A stretch of 64,000 nucleotides of DNA, taken from assembly GCF_026278245.1 (NCBI RefSeq), contig NZ_CP111079.1, positions 312,501 to 376,500 of the forward strand. The letters are read 5' to 3'. The notes beneath the pieces were generated by a model. That model was not told the origin of the DNA. It searched no databases and saw only the letters and a list, made by a program, of their open reading frames with translations. The stretch is from Pontibacter kalidii. GTDB taxonomy: Bacteria; Bacteroidota; Bacteroidia; Cytophagales; Hymenobacteraceae. The position numbers and the translations under genes are program-made. Below are positions 35,513 to 44,790 of this stretch, piece by piece (position 1 is the stretch's first letter; each line of letters starts with the position of its first letter).

Positions 35513-37963
35513 TTAATTACCGCCTCCGCCGCCATTGTCTCCGCCGCCGCTTTTCAGGTCGTCGTTCTTAATGCCGCGCTTGGTGCGTTTGATGTCCTCT
35601 TTCAGCTTACCGAACCTGTAGTTAAAGCCGATGCTGGCCCGGCGGCGCAGGTAGCGGTACTCGCTGCGCTGCTCGAAGTTCAGGCCGCTCAGGTCGCTGT
35701 AGCCGGTAAAGTATTTGCCGAAGGGGTTTTGCACCGACAGACTGATGCTGGCTTTCTCGTCTTTGAGGAAGCTTTTGCTAAGCGAGAAGCCGTTCCAGAA
35801 CTGCCCGGCCGACTCGCCCTGCAGCATCACGCGTGGGGCATAGTAGCCCAGGTTTACCCCGGCCCGCCAGTTTTTCTCGAACCTGTAGTTGGCATAACTA
35901 TAGATGTTCCCGCTGATGCCGCTATTTTCCAGGTCCACGCCGGCTATGTTTCCGCTAAGTTGGCTGTAAGACACGGAGCCATTCAGGTTCACACTGAGTT
36001 TCTTGAAGAACGTGGCGTTGCTGTTGATGGAGAGGGTGGTCGTGTTGTTCCTGCCAATGTTATCAAAGGTCGTGCTGCTCACAGAGTCTGCGGGGTTAAA
36101 GGTGGTGTAGCTTTGGATGGCGTTGTTGGTAAACGTATGGGTCAAGGTGCTGTTCAGCGACTTTCCATTTTTAAACATACTGTGGCCCAGGCTAAAGACG
36201 TGGCTGGTGGCAGCCTTCAGCTTCGGATTACCAAAGGAGATGGCTTTCTCATTTTGCCTGTTCACGTAGGGGTTCAGGTACCACAGGCTGGGCCGCTCGA
36301 TGCGCTGGGTATAAGAAAGCTTTAGGGAGGCCATGTCCTTCAGGGTGCGCGTCAGCGTCACGCTCGGGATCAGGTTCAGGTAGTCCTGGTCGGCCACTGA
36401 GCCCGATGACTTGAAGTTGGCATCCACCACCGTCTGCTCCAGGCGCGTGCCTGCCCGTACGCCCCATTTCTTATAGCGCAGGCTGGCCGAAGTATAAGCG
36501 GCGTAAATATCCTGGCTGTAGTCAAACTCGTTCGTCAGGCTCGGCACATCAACATACGTACCTGTTTCGGGGTTATAGTTACGGTAGAAGTAGTCGCTGC
36601 CGTTGTCGCGGAGGATGGTTTTGGCGCCCACCTCTAGCGTATGCTTCTTAATGGGGTGCACGTAATCTACCTGGGCCGTCTGCTCTATGGATTTGCCGTC
36701 GTTTTGCGTGCGCGTGCCAACGGGGCCTGTATAGTTCAGGGTAGGCACAAATTCCAGGTCCGTGTCGCTGTTGTTGGAGTTGTCGCCAATCTTGTAAGAG
36801 AGGGTGAGTAGCTGTTCCTTGTTGCGCTTGAAGGTATGCTGGTAGTCCAGCCCCACCTCGTAGCTGCCCCAGGAGCCAAGGCCATAGGTGTTGCGGTCAA
36901 AGGCCTGGGTACGATTCTGTCCCCTGCTAAACTCCTCCACCGTCTGCAGGTAAGCCGACTCGTACTCGCTCTTGTTCAAATCGAACTTAGCCGTGAGCAG
37001 GTTCAGCGTATCTATTTCGTAGCTCAGCTCGCTGTTGATGTAGTTATACTGGCTTTCGTTATTGCCCTGGCCCTGCTGCTGCAAGGTGGTGCCGGAGGTG
37101 TTGTCGCGTCGCTCAAAAGAAGAATAGGAGTCGGGACTGGTAAACTTGTTGCTGCCGCCGTAGGCCGAAATGCCCAGTTTGCCTATTTTCGCCCGGATAT
37201 TGGCGGAGCCAAAGCGGCTGTCGGGGGTAGCCTGCGAGAGGTACACGCTGCCGTTGTAGCCGTTCTGCGGCTTGTCGTGCGTTATCACGTTGATGATGCC
37301 GCCAATACCCTCGGCGTCATACTTGGCGGGCGGGTCGGTAATCACCTCGATGCGCTTGATGGTGTTGGCCGGCATGCTACGGAACACATCTTTGGGGCTG
37401 CGGGCAAAGAGCGTGGAGTTCCTGCCGTTTACCAGCACTTTAAAACTGCTGCTGCCGTTGAGCTGTATGTTGTCTTCGGAGTCGAGGCTGAGCATGGGTA
37501 CCTTGCGGAGCATCTCCAGGGCCGTGGTGGTCTTGCTCTCCGGGTCGAACTCCACGTTGTAGCTTATTTTATCGATGTCCTGGGTGATGAGCAGCTTCTC
37601 GGCGGTTACCTCTACCTCCTGCAGCTGCTTGGCCGAGCTGGCTATACTTAGTTTGCCCAGGTCAGCAGGCTTGCCTGCCTCCAGCGCCGGCACCTGCACC
37701 GAGAATGGTTTGTAGCCCACATAGGTAAGTATGAGTTTGTAGGGGGCGAGCGGCAAGCCGGTTACTTCAAAGCTGCCGTCAGCCTGCGTGAAGGATGTTT
37801 TCAAAGCTTCATCCTTGTCCGGAGGGCTTATGACCACGGTAACATAACTGAGCGGGGCCTGGGTAGCGGAGTCCACCACTATTCCTTTGATGATGCCGGT
37901 ACTTTGCCCTAGGGAAGTGAAGCAGATGAAGAGGCACAGGGCCAGTAGTAAGGTTTGTTTCAT
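35513..37963 (-). CDS. outer-membrane beta-barrel receptor with CarboxypepD_reg and plug domains
   Basis: An 816-residue outer-membrane protein. Signal peptide at 1-19 (ends SLGQ), a carboxypeptidase-like regulatory domain at about 22-105 (GIIKGIVVDSATQAPLSYV), a TonB-receptor plug at about 120-230 (VLVNGRNSTLFARSPKDV, then ITDPPAKYDAEGIGGIINV), and a barrel of the PF14905 type. The C-terminus after GFNYRFGKLKED is a Gly/Asn-rich tail. No SusD partner is adjacent, so glycan import is not implied. The substrate is unknown. Confidence 0.88.
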   Translation of the reverse strand: MKQTLLLALCLFICFTSLGQSTGIIKGIVVDSATQAPLSYVTVVISPPDKDEALKTSFTQADGSFEVTGLPLAPYKLILTYVGYKPFSVQVPALEAGKPADLGKLSIASSAKQLQEVEVTAEKLLITQDIDKISYNVEFDPESKTTTALEMLRKVPMLSLDSEDNIQLNGSSSFKVLVNGRNSTLFARSPKDVFRSMPANTIKRIEVITDPPAKYDAEGIGGIINVITHDKPQNGYNGSVYLSQATPDSRFGSANIRAKIGKLGISAYGGSNKFTSPDSYSSFERRDNTSGTTLQQQGQGNNESQYNYINSELSYEIDTLNLLTAKFDLNKSEYESAYLQTVEEFSRGQNRTQAFDRNTYGLGSWGSYEVGLDYQHTFKRNKEQLLTLSYKIGDNSNNSDTDLEFVPTLNYTGPVGTRTQNDGKSIEQTAQVDYVHPIKKHTLEVGAKTILRDNGSDYFYRNYNPETGTYVDVPSLTNEFDYSQDIYAAYTSASLRYKKWGVRAGTRLEQTVVDANFKSSGSVADQDYLNLIPSVTLTRTLKDMASLKLSYTQRIERPSLWYLNPYVNRQNEKAISFGNPKLKAATSHVFSLGHSMFKNGKSLNSTLTHTFTNNAIQSYTTFNPADSVSSTTFDNIGRNNTTTLSINSNATFFKKLSVNLNGSVSYSQLSGNIAGVDLENSGISGNIYSYANYRFEKNWRAGVNLGYYAPRVMLQGESAGQFWNGFSLSKSFLKDEKASISLSVQNPFGKYFTGYSDLSGLNFEQRSEYRYLRRRASIGFNYRFGKLKEDIKRTKRGIKNDDLKSGGGDNGGGGGN

Positions 37964-38245
37964 GTATACTTAGGTTAGAGTGTGCGTATTGCGATTCACA
38001 AAGTATAAGCTGGCCTATACTTATACTTTCAGGTACACACTTTCCCCTAAATTCCTGAGGCTGTTCAGCCTATCCCTGCCCTAAAAGTTTTGTGTCTGGA
38101 AAGATAACGCAAAATCTCTTAGATATAGCATATGGTTTATAAAATATTTAATGGATTAATTATATAACAGCAGCTGTAAGTACAGGAATTGCTGGAGTAT
38201 GGTCTGTTTGCCAACCACTGCGCATCTGGTGCGGAGGGCGTAAAA

Positions 38246-38274
38246 AAAAGCCACCTCTTGTCGGGGCGGCTTTT
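38246..38274 (-). terminator. terminator after pncA
   Basis: AAAAGCC and GGCTTTT pair around a CG-rich loop; on the minus strand a long T run follows. It lies about 25 bp after the pncA stop. The remainder of the 333-bp gap 37964-38296 has AT-rich promoter-like sequence and TATACTT copies but no gene. Confidence 0.75.
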
Positions 38275-38296
38275 CCATAGAATGTATACTTATACT

Positions 38297-38911
38297 TTAT
38301 TGCAGTAGCAGGGTATGGCTAGGTACGAGCTGAACGCCCCGTTCCGCCAAGTCTGTCTTGGCTTTCTCAAAACCCTCCGCACTGATGGCCCTGACGGCAT
38401 CTTCCAGGTAGTATACTTTAAAGCCCTCTGCCAGCGCATCCTTGGCCGAAAAGTACACGCAGAAGTCGGCGGCGAGGCCGGCCAGGTATACTTCTGTCAC
38501 TCCTTTGGCCCGCAGGTAGCCGGCAAGAGCGGTATTTTTCCGGTGGCCATTGTCAAAAAAGCCGCTGTAGCTATCCACCTCCGGGTCGGTACCCTTGCGG
38601 AAGATAGCCTCGATGCGGTTTTGCTCCAGCTCTGCCGAGAACTCAGCCCCTAGCGTGCCCTGCACGCAGTGGTCGGGCCACAGCACCTGCTCCAGCCCGT
38701 TCAGGTCCGTTACCTCAAACACGTTTTTGTCTTCGTGCTGCGAGGCAAAGCTCTTGTGCTGCGGCGGGTGCCAGTCCTGGGTGGCCACTATAACATCGAA
38801 CTGGCTCTGCAGCCTGTTCACGACCGGGAGAATGGCATCCCCTTCGGGCACGGCCAGTGCACCTCCGGGTAGAAAATCGTTCTGTATGTCTATCAGCAGT
38901 AAAGCGCGCAT
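38297..38911 (-). CDS. pncA: nicotinamidase
   Basis: A 204-residue cysteine hydrolase of the isochorismatase fold. The catalytic triad is D8 (LLIDIQNDF), K106 (FRKGTD) and C151 (LAADFCVYF). Metal-site residues D46 and H48 (QDWHPPQH) and H81 (WPDHCVQGT) are present. It converts nicotinamide to nicotinate in NAD salvage. The ATG at 38911 is chosen; further upstream the frame runs through the tail of the helicase gene. It starts 11 bp after the helicase stop, so they may be one transcript. Confidence 0.95.
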   Translation of the reverse strand: MRALLLIDIQNDFLPGGALAVPEGDAILPVVNRLQSQFDVIVATQDWHPPQHKSFASQHEDKNVFEVTDLNGLEQVLWPDHCVQGTLGAEFSAELEQNRIEAIFRKGTDPEVDSYSGFFDNGHRKNTALAGYLRAKGVTEVYLAGLAADFCVYFSAKDALAEGFKVYYLEDAVRAISAEGFEKAKTDLAERGVQLVPSHTLLLQ

Positions 38912-38921
38912 TATGCCTGAT

Positions 38922-40367
38922 TTATGCTTGTGGCGTGGTAGCGGCGCTGTTGGCCGGGCTGCCACCCTGGTTACCATCCTTGTTCCTGTTACGGTTGCGA
39001 TTCCTGTTGCGGTTCCTGCTTTTGCCCTGGTTCTCGCCACCAGGCTGTCCCGCTAGCTTTACGGGCCTGTCGCTGCCCTCCCCCTTTGGCTGGGCGCCTT
39101 CCGGGCGTGGTGCCCCGGACTTTGGCCCTCTGTGGTGCTTGCTGCGGTGTCTGTCTGCTTTGCTGCCCGAGCCAGGCTTGTTGCCGCTACGGTGCCGTGG
39201 GCTGCCGCCGTCCCGGCGTGTTGGGTCAAAGGCGGGCCCAGGACCGAAGTCCTCCGGAAGCGGCAGCTTTGGCAGCTCACGCTCAATCAGTCGCTCCACC
39301 TTCTGTACCCGGTACATGTCCTTCTCGTTCACGAACGTAATGGCCATACCCGTGGAGGCGGCCCGCGCCGTGCGGCCCACGCGGTGCACATAGTCTTCGG
39401 CGTCCTGCGGCATATCAAAGTTCACCACGTGGCTCAGGCTGTCGATGTCGATGCCCCTGGAGAGGATGTCGGTGGCCACCACGATCTGGTATTGCTTGTT
39501 TTTGAAGCCCTGCAGTGCCTTCTCGCGCTCATCCTGCGTCATGTCCGAGGAGATGCCCTCTACCGTGAAGTTCATCTTCTTGAGCGAGCGCACGATTGGG
39601 GTCACGTTGGATTTTCGGGACGTGAAGATGATCATACTCTGCACATCCAACTCGCGCAGCAGGTGCTCCAGCAATGGCAGTTTCTGGTTGTCGTAGGTCA
39701 GGTAGAGGCGCTGGTCTATTCCCTCGGCCGGCTTGGAGATGGCCAGGTTCACCTCGGCAGGCTGCTGCAGGATCTGCTGGGCCAGCTCACGGATCTTGCG
39801 CGGCATAGTGGCCGAGAAGAGAAGTGTCTGGCGCTGCTTGGGTAGCTGGCTGATGATCTTGATCAAATCGTCCATAAAGCCCATGTCCAGCATCTTGTCG
39901 GCTTCGTCCAGCACCAGGTGATTGAGCTGGTCGAGCCTTACGTAGCCCATGGCCATGTGCGAGAGCAGGCGCCCCGGGGTGGCTATGATAATGTCGGCGC
40001 CGGTGGTCAGGGCGCGTTTCTGCTGCTCCCAGTCATCGCCTTTGTTGCCGCCGTAAATGGCAATGGAGCTAACGGAGGCGAAGTAGCCAAAGCCTTCTAC
40101 CTGCTCGTCTATTTGCTTGGCAAGCTCGCGGGTAGGTACCAGTATAAGTGTGCTGGTGTGTTCATAGCCTTCGTTCGAAATGCGGTCGATAAGCGGCAGC
40201 AGGTAGGCCGCCGTTTTTCCGGTGCCGGTCTGAGCGCAGGCAATAAGGTCTTTCTGCTCAAGGATCAGCGGGATAGCCTGCTGCTGTACGGGGGTTGGGT
40301 TGTTGTAGCCCATAGAGTTGATGCCCGTCAGCACATCCTCGTGTAGGTTAAAAGAATGGAAGTCCAA
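38922..40367 (-). CDS. DEAD-box RNA helicase, RhlE-like
   Basis: A 481-residue helicase: Q motif NNPTPVQQQAIP, Walker A AQTGTGKT (45-52), PTRELAKQ, TPGRLL, DEAD in VLDEADKM, FSATM, and HRVGRTARA. The C-terminal 110 residues are a low-complexity basic tail with an RN repeat (SRNRNRNRNRNRN) and Gly/Pro/Lys-rich stretches, typical of RNA-binding tails in cold-shock and ribosome-assembly helicases. Translation appears to start at TTG (40367), as no suitable ATG exists. Confidence 0.93.
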   Translation of the reverse strand: MDFHSFNLHEDVLTGINSMGYNNPTPVQQQAIPLILEQKDLIACAQTGTGKTAAYLLPLIDRISNEGYEHTSTLILVPTRELAKQIDEQVEGFGYFASVSSIAIYGGNKGDDWEQQKRALTTGADIIIATPGRLLSHMAMGYVRLDQLNHLVLDEADKMLDMGFMDDLIKIISQLPKQRQTLLFSATMPRKIRELAQQILQQPAEVNLAISKPAEGIDQRLYLTYDNQKLPLLEHLLRELDVQSMIIFTSRKSNVTPIVRSLKKMNFTVEGISSDMTQDEREKALQGFKNKQYQIVVATDILSRGIDIDSLSHVVNFDMPQDAEDYVHRVGRTARAASTGMAITFVNEKDMYRVQKVERLIERELPKLPLPEDFGPGPAFDPTRRDGGSPRHRSGNKPGSGSKADRHRSKHHRGPKSGAPRPEGAQPKGEGSDRPVKLAGQPGGENQGKSRNRNRNRNRNRNKDGNQGGSPANSAATTPQA

Positions 40368-40773
40368 TGTGTTTAATATTTTGGTTTAGTACATGGCGGC
40401 CATCTTTTTCCATCAGCCGCTTTTCTCTGTAAATATACTACAAATATGCCGACTAAAAATATATGCATTTTTTCAAATATTTTTTTGGATAATGTTGGGA
40501 GTATAAAAAAGAATGTATTATGTTTGTAAAAAATAGGACAGAGTGGCAGAGTGGATGTGGTGGTAAAATTGGTTTAGTCCAATTTTAATCGAGAGGAGGT
40601 TGTTTTGAATATTTATTTACAGGCCGGGAGCGCATATTATAATATCCATATATGTTAATCTTTGTTAGTAAAATTATAATTATCTGAAACAATGCCGCTG
40701 AAGAGGCGTAAACATCTTCAAAACAACTCAAATCATAACATCACAAAAAATATATATTAACTCCAACAAAGTC

Positions 40774-40860
40774 ATGAAAAAAGTTATACAAGAGTCTCCT
40801 AACTTCTTCCTACTGGTAGGCCTTAATATTGTAAATGCCATCTTTATGCTGCTGGTTTAG
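40774..40860 (+). CDS. 28-residue hydrophobic small ORF with its own terminator
   Basis: ATG at 40774 and TAG at 40858-40860. The peptide begins MKKVIQESPNFF and ends in a hydrophobic Ile/Leu/Val-rich stretch (LLVGLNIVNAIFMLLV), with N and G interruptions. It lies in a 650-bp AT-rich gap (40368-41017) and is followed 37 bp later by a strong terminator. It may be a small membrane peptide or an amino-acid leader, although the next gene (yebC) is not a branched-chain gene. The rest of the gap has a hairpin AAAATTGG/CCAATTTT (near 40566-40590) and no other ORF. Confidence 0.45.
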   Translation: MKKVIQESPNFFLLVGLNIVNAIFMLLV

Positions 40861-40896
40861 CAGCGGCATCTTTAGATGTTACCATACACATTTACA

Positions 40897-40931
40897 GGAG
40901 CGGCCCCGCGAAAGCAGGGCCGCTCTTTTTA
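40897..40931 (+). terminator. intrinsic terminator after the 28-residue ORF
   Basis: GAGCGGCCC (40898-40906) and GGGCCGCTC (40917-40925) form a 9-bp GC-rich stem with a CGCGAAAGCA-type loop, then TTTTT. Confidence 0.85.
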
Positions 40932-41017
40932 TGTCTTTCCGGTTAAAATTTGCTTATTTTGCTTAGAGGGGACACGGTTTAGAGGAGTATATCAAAACAA
41001 GTATAGGATTATAGTTT

Positions 41018-41773
41018 ATGGCAGGACATAATAAGTGGTCGCAGATAAAGCGAAAGAAAGGGGCCCTTGACGCCAAACGTTCAAAGATTTTTACCAAACT
41101 GATAAAGGAGATCACGGTGGCCGTGAAAGAGGGCGGCCCCGACCCGGATGGCAACGCGCGCCTGCGCCTGGTTATCCAAACGAGCAAAGCTGCCAACATG
41201 CCTAAGGACAACATCGAGCGCGCCGTGAAGAAAGGAGAGGGGAGCGATGCCGGCGATTACAGCGAGGTAAGCTACGAAGGCTATGGCCCCGGCGGCGTGG
41301 CGGTGCTGGTGGAGTGTCTCACCGATAACATTAACCGCACCGTGCAGAACCTGCGCACCATGTTCAACAAAAGCGGCGGTAGCCTGGGCACCAGCGGCTC
41401 CGTGGACTACCTCTTCGACCGCAAGGGCGTGTTTGTGGCAAGGTTAGACCCCGGGCAAAGTATAGACGAGGACGAGCTGCTGCTGGAGCTGGCCGACGGG
41501 GGCGCCGAGGAAGTGGAGTTTGAGGAGGGCTACATTACCATTTACAGCGCCATGGAGGATTTCGGGGCCATGCAGCGAAAGGTAGAGGAGCTTAACCTTG
41601 ACCTGGAGAACGCCGAGTTGCAGCGCCTGCCGCAGACCACGGTGAAGGTGGAGGACCCGGGGGCGGTGCGGAAAGTGCTGAAGCTGATCGACGCGCTGGA
41701 GGACGACGACGATGTGCAGAAAGTATACCACAACCTGGAGCTGAGCGAGGAAGTGCTGGCAGCGCTGGAGTAG
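41018..41773 (+). CDS. YebC/PmpR family protein
   Basis: A 251-residue protein with the full YebC signature: MAGHNKWSQIKRKKGA at the start, the RKIFTKLIKEI-like segment (SKIFTKLIKEITVAVK), and YEGYGPGGVAVLVECLTDNINRT, split here as the family's core. The C-terminal part is very acidic (ALEDDDDVQKVY). Members are DNA-binding regulators or translation factors that help at proline stretches. It has its own terminator. Confidence 0.93.
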   Translation: MAGHNKWSQIKRKKGALDAKRSKIFTKLIKEITVAVKEGGPDPDGNARLRLVIQTSKAANMPKDNIERAVKKGEGSDAGDYSEVSYEGYGPGGVAVLVECLTDNINRTVQNLRTMFNKSGGSLGTSGSVDYLFDRKGVFVARLDPGQSIDEDELLLELADGGAEEVEFEEGYITIYSAMEDFGAMQRKVEELNLDLENAELQRLPQTTVKVEDPGAVRKVLKLIDALEDDDDVQKVYHNLELSEEVLAALE

Positions 41774-41795
41774 AGGTATGGCAAAGTATAAACTG

Positions 41796-41822
41796 GCCGC
41801 AGACTCAGGTTTGCGGCTTTTT
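41796..41822 (+). terminator. terminator after yebC
   Basis: GCCGCAGAC and GTTTGCGGC pair over nine positions with one G-U, followed by TTTTTG. It lies 22 bp after the yebC stop and before the CoA-transferase start. Confidence 0.75.
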
Positions 41823-41850
41823 GTTTGGCGATGACGCAAAGTATAAATCA

Positions 41851-42990
41851 ATGCAACCGATCTTTAAAGACCTACTGGTGCTGGAGCTGGCAAGCGTGCT
41901 GGCCGGGCCAAGCGTAGGGCAGTTTTTTGCCGAGCTGGGCGCACGCGTGCTGAAGGTGGAGAACGCCGCCACCCACGGTGACGTCACCCGCAGCTGGAAG
42001 CTGGGCTCCGAACCTGCCCAAACCGATACCCCCGCCTATTTCTGCGCCGCCAACTGGGGCAAAACCTCCCTGGCCCTGAACTTAACGGAGCCGCAGCAAC
42101 TGCAGCAGCTGTATACCTTGGTAAGGCAGGCCGACGTGGTGATTGCCAGCTACAAGCCCGGTGACGCCGAGCGGCTGCAGGTAGATTACGAAACCCTGCA
42201 ACGTATGAATCCGCGTTTGGTGTATGGCCACATCACCGGCTACGGGCCCGAGGATGCACGGGCAGGCTACGATGCGGTGGTGCAGGCCGAGAGTGGCTTT
42301 ATGTACCTGAACGGCGAGCCGGATGGCCCGCCGGTGAAGATGCCGGTGGCCCTTATGGACATCCTGACGGCGCACCAACTGAAGGAAGGGCTGCTGGTAG
42401 CGCTGCTGCAGCGGGAGCGCACGGGGCAGGGGCAGCTGGTGGAGGTGTCGCTGTTACAGGCGGCCGTGTCGGCGCTGGCCAACCAGGCCACCAACTACCT
42501 GGTGGCGGGGCAGGAGCCGCAGCGCATGGGTTCTGAGCATCCTAATATTGTGCCTTACGGTTCGGTTTATACGTGCAGGTGCGGCAAACAGCTCGTGCTG
42601 GCCATCGGCGACGACCGGCAGTTCAGGAGGCTGTGCGCTATACTTGGCGCCGAAGGTATGGCCGATGATCCGAAGTATAAAACCAACTATGCGCGCGTAC
42701 AGCACCGACAGGAGGTAAACGGGCGGCTGCGCCAGCTCATAGCGCAGCAGGAGCGGGAAAGCCTGCTGCGGCAGCTGCACACCCGGCACGTGCCGGCCGG
42801 CGCCGTGCATACCATACCGGAAGTTTTTGAGCTGCCACAGGCGCAGCAGCTGTTGCTGCACCACCCCAACAGCAAACCGGGGTTGCGGCAGGTGGCTTTC
42901 CGGCTGCAGGGGCAGCAGGAACTGGAGCTAAGCCCGCCGCCAACGTATACTAATGGTGGAGCTGAGGGCGCTAGTGGCCTGCGCTGCTGA
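41851..42990 (+). CDS. CaiB/BaiF family (type III) CoA transferase
   Basis: About 379 residues. The family start LKDLLVLELASVLAGP-like segment (KDLLVLELASVLAGPSVGQFF split over two lines), GARVLKVEN, and catalytic Asp141 in GYDAVVQAESG are present, with ALMDILTAHQLKEGLLVALLQRERTG following. These enzymes move CoA between carboxylic acids; the acids cannot be told here. The ATG at 41851 is used because the upstream frame overlaps the yebC terminator. Confidence 0.9.
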   Translation: MQPIFKDLLVLELASVLAGPSVGQFFAELGARVLKVENAATHGDVTRSWKLGSEPAQTDTPAYFCAANWGKTSLALNLTEPQQLQQLYTLVRQADVVIASYKPGDAERLQVDYETLQRMNPRLVYGHITGYGPEDARAGYDAVVQAESGFMYLNGEPDGPPVKMPVALMDILTAHQLKEGLLVALLQRERTGQGQLVEVSLLQAAVSALANQATNYLVAGQEPQRMGSEHPNIVPYGSVYTCRCGKQLVLAIGDDRQFRRLCAILGAEGMADDPKYKTNYARVQHRQEVNGRLRQLIAQQERESLLRQLHTRHVPAGAVHTIPEVFELPQAQQLLLHHPNSKPGLRQVAFRLQGQQELELSPPPTYTNGGAEGASGLRC

Positions 42991-43059
42991 CAAAATTCGC
43001 CTGCTTACGCTGTTTACGGTCTTGTTTATACTTGCGCAAATCCGCAGAAACTAAACAAA

Positions 43060-43821
43060 GTGGCCAAAAGAGGGGTAAAAACTAATTCTGACACACCCAA
43101 AGGCATACAAACTATGGAAGAGAAAGAAGAGAAAAAGATAGAGACCAGTCGATTAGATGATATCATCAGCGGCCTGCACCACAAGTCCAAAACCAAGCAG
43201 GAGATTTACCGCAATACCAAGCAGGCCTTTGAGCGGTTGAAAAGTATCTCGCAGGACCTGGTGGCGGAACTGACCGACCGGGTCACGCGCCAGGATGCGG
43301 ATGTGGTGATAGAGTACCGCAACATCGGCGAACATGAGTTCCAGATAAAGTTCTCCGGTGACCTGCTGGTTTTCGTGATGCACACCAATATCATCACCTT
43401 CCCGGACGATTACGAGATCATGCGCAACGACTACGTGGACGAGGACTTCAGGAGGCGCTTTTTCGGGCACATCATGGCCTACAACTTCATGGCAGACACC
43501 ATCAAGTATAACCGCCTCGACGACCCGGGGTACCTCATCGGCCGCATGCTTATCAACATCGAGAACCACTACTGTATTGAAGGCGTGAAGCAGCTGGACC
43601 TGCCGCAGGAGAAGATCACCAATATCGCCGAGAACGTGCTCACCAACCGGGTGCTGCGCATCATCGTGGAGAGCGCCATGATTGCCGCCGTGAACAACGA
43701 CCTGATGGGCCAGGACGTGAGCGACATCGAGCGTATTACCCTGAAGCAAAAGCTGGAGAACATGCACCTGACCAAGCCCCGCAAACTCGGCTTCCAGATA
43801 AGCCCGGAGCTTACGCATTAA
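43060..43821 (+). CDS. conserved hypothetical cytosolic protein
   Basis: A 253-residue protein that I do not recognise by family name. It is soluble and charged. The N-terminus is a Lys/Glu-rich helix (EEKEEKKIETSRLDDIISGL). The middle has mixed strands (VVIEYRNIGEHEFQIKFSGD, then DDYEIMRNDYVDEDFRRRFF) and the end is helical (ERITLKQKLENMHL). GTG at 43060 or ATG at 43114 could be the start. It stands alone with its own terminator. Function unknown. Confidence 0.75.
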   Translation: MAKRGVKTNSDTPKGIQTMEEKEEKKIETSRLDDIISGLHHKSKTKQEIYRNTKQAFERLKSISQDLVAELTDRVTRQDADVVIEYRNIGEHEFQIKFSGDLLVFVMHTNIITFPDDYEIMRNDYVDEDFRRRFFGHIMAYNFMADTIKYNRLDDPGYLIGRMLINIENHYCIEGVKQLDLPQEKITNIAENVLTNRVLRIIVESAMIAAVNNDLMGQDVSDIERITLKQKLENMHLTKPRKLGFQISPELTH

Positions 43822-43846
43822 CCTCCTTCATACTTTATACTTACAT

Positions 43847-43876
43847 AAAAAGGCCCGGGCAACACCCGGGCCTTTT
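43847..43876. terminator. bidirectional terminator
   Basis: AAAAAGGCCCGGG (43847-43859) and CCCGGGCCTTTT (43865-43876) form a 12-bp stem between the + strand hypothetical gene and the convergent phhA. Confidence 0.85.
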
Positions 43877-44009
43877 CTCGTCAATCTTTAAACTAAAACT
43901 CTTTTTTTTGATGAGGGTGGTGATTGCAGCCCCCCCCTAAGCCCTCTGGAGTGCAGAGTTATACTTGTTGGAGGGGGAGGCGTGACTGTCACCAATTCGG
44001 GCCCACACC

Positions 44010-44753
44010 CTATTCGGCCTCCACGGGCTCCTCGCGCAGTTTAAGGATAGCTTCCTCCAGTTCGGGCAGGCTTTCCAGCAGCTGCTCAAAGCTCTCGATA
44101 CAGAAGTACTGGCTCTGGAACGTCTCCTTGATGTAGGCTCTGTCCAGGATGTGCTGCACGTCAAAGTCGTGTTTCACGCTCTGCTCCGATACCGACAGCC
44201 TGCTCTCGCCAACCGACGAAAGTATGCCTGCACCGTAAATGCGCGCCTCCGCGCCAGGCTTTCGGAACAGGCCAAACTCGATGGTGTACCAGTAGATGCG
44301 CGTCAGGCGGTCCACAATATCGGGGCGGTCTACGTGCTGCAGCGCCATGGCCGATAGTTTTGCCAGAAACTCGCAGTACACCGGAATAGTGAGCAGCGGC
44401 ACGTGGCCGAACACGTCATGGAACATATCCGGCTCCTCCAGGTACTCGAGCTGGCCCATACTCCTGATCCACACGGTGGCCGGGAACTTCTTTTCCGCGA
44501 TCAGGCCGAAGAACAGTGCATCGTCCACAATGCCGGGAGCGGCCACCACCTCAAAGCCGGTCAGGGGCTTCAGGCGCTCGTTTACCTCCGCAAAGTTCGG
44601 GATGCGGTCCGGCTGGAAATTCACCAGCTTCAGGCCCTCAAAAAACTCGGGGATGGCTTTACCGGGCAGGTTCTCGATCTGGCGCTGGAACAGGATGGCC
44701 CAAACGTTATGGTTCTCTTCGGTGTAGGTGCTGTAGTTCTGAGTCAGGTTCAT
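44010..44753 (-). CDS. phhA: phenylalanine 4-monooxygenase
   Basis: A 247-residue bacterial-type aromatic amino-acid hydroxylase without a regulatory ACT domain. The iron ligands are H112 and H117 in PDMFHDVFGHVPLL and E159 in IYWYTIEFGLF. It turns phenylalanine into tyrosine using O2 and a pterin cofactor. Its 5' leader encodes a Tyr-rich peptide followed by a terminator, so it is probably switched on when charged tRNA-Tyr is scarce. That points to a tyrosine-making role; no tyrA is visible in the aromatic cluster at 15.9-20.5 kb. Confidence 0.95.
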   Translation of the reverse strand: MNLTQNYSTYTEENHNVWAILFQRQIENLPGKAIPEFFEGLKLVNFQPDRIPNFAEVNERLKPLTGFEVVAAPGIVDDALFFGLIAEKKFPATVWIRSMGQLEYLEEPDMFHDVFGHVPLLTIPVYCEFLAKLSAMALQHVDRPDIVDRLTRIYWYTIEFGLFRKPGAEARIYGAGILSSVGESRLSVSEQSVKHDFDVQHILDRAYIKETFQSQYFCIESFEQLLESLPELEEAILKLREEPVEAE

Positions 44754-44790
44754 GTTGTTATGGTTTGGTTTTTTGAATTGGGTACAAACG

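Noticed and set aside
40540..40620. A tRNA-like stretch containing GAGTGGCAGAGTGG
   Set aside because: No acceptor stem, anticodon arm or T-loop (GTTCRA) can be formed.
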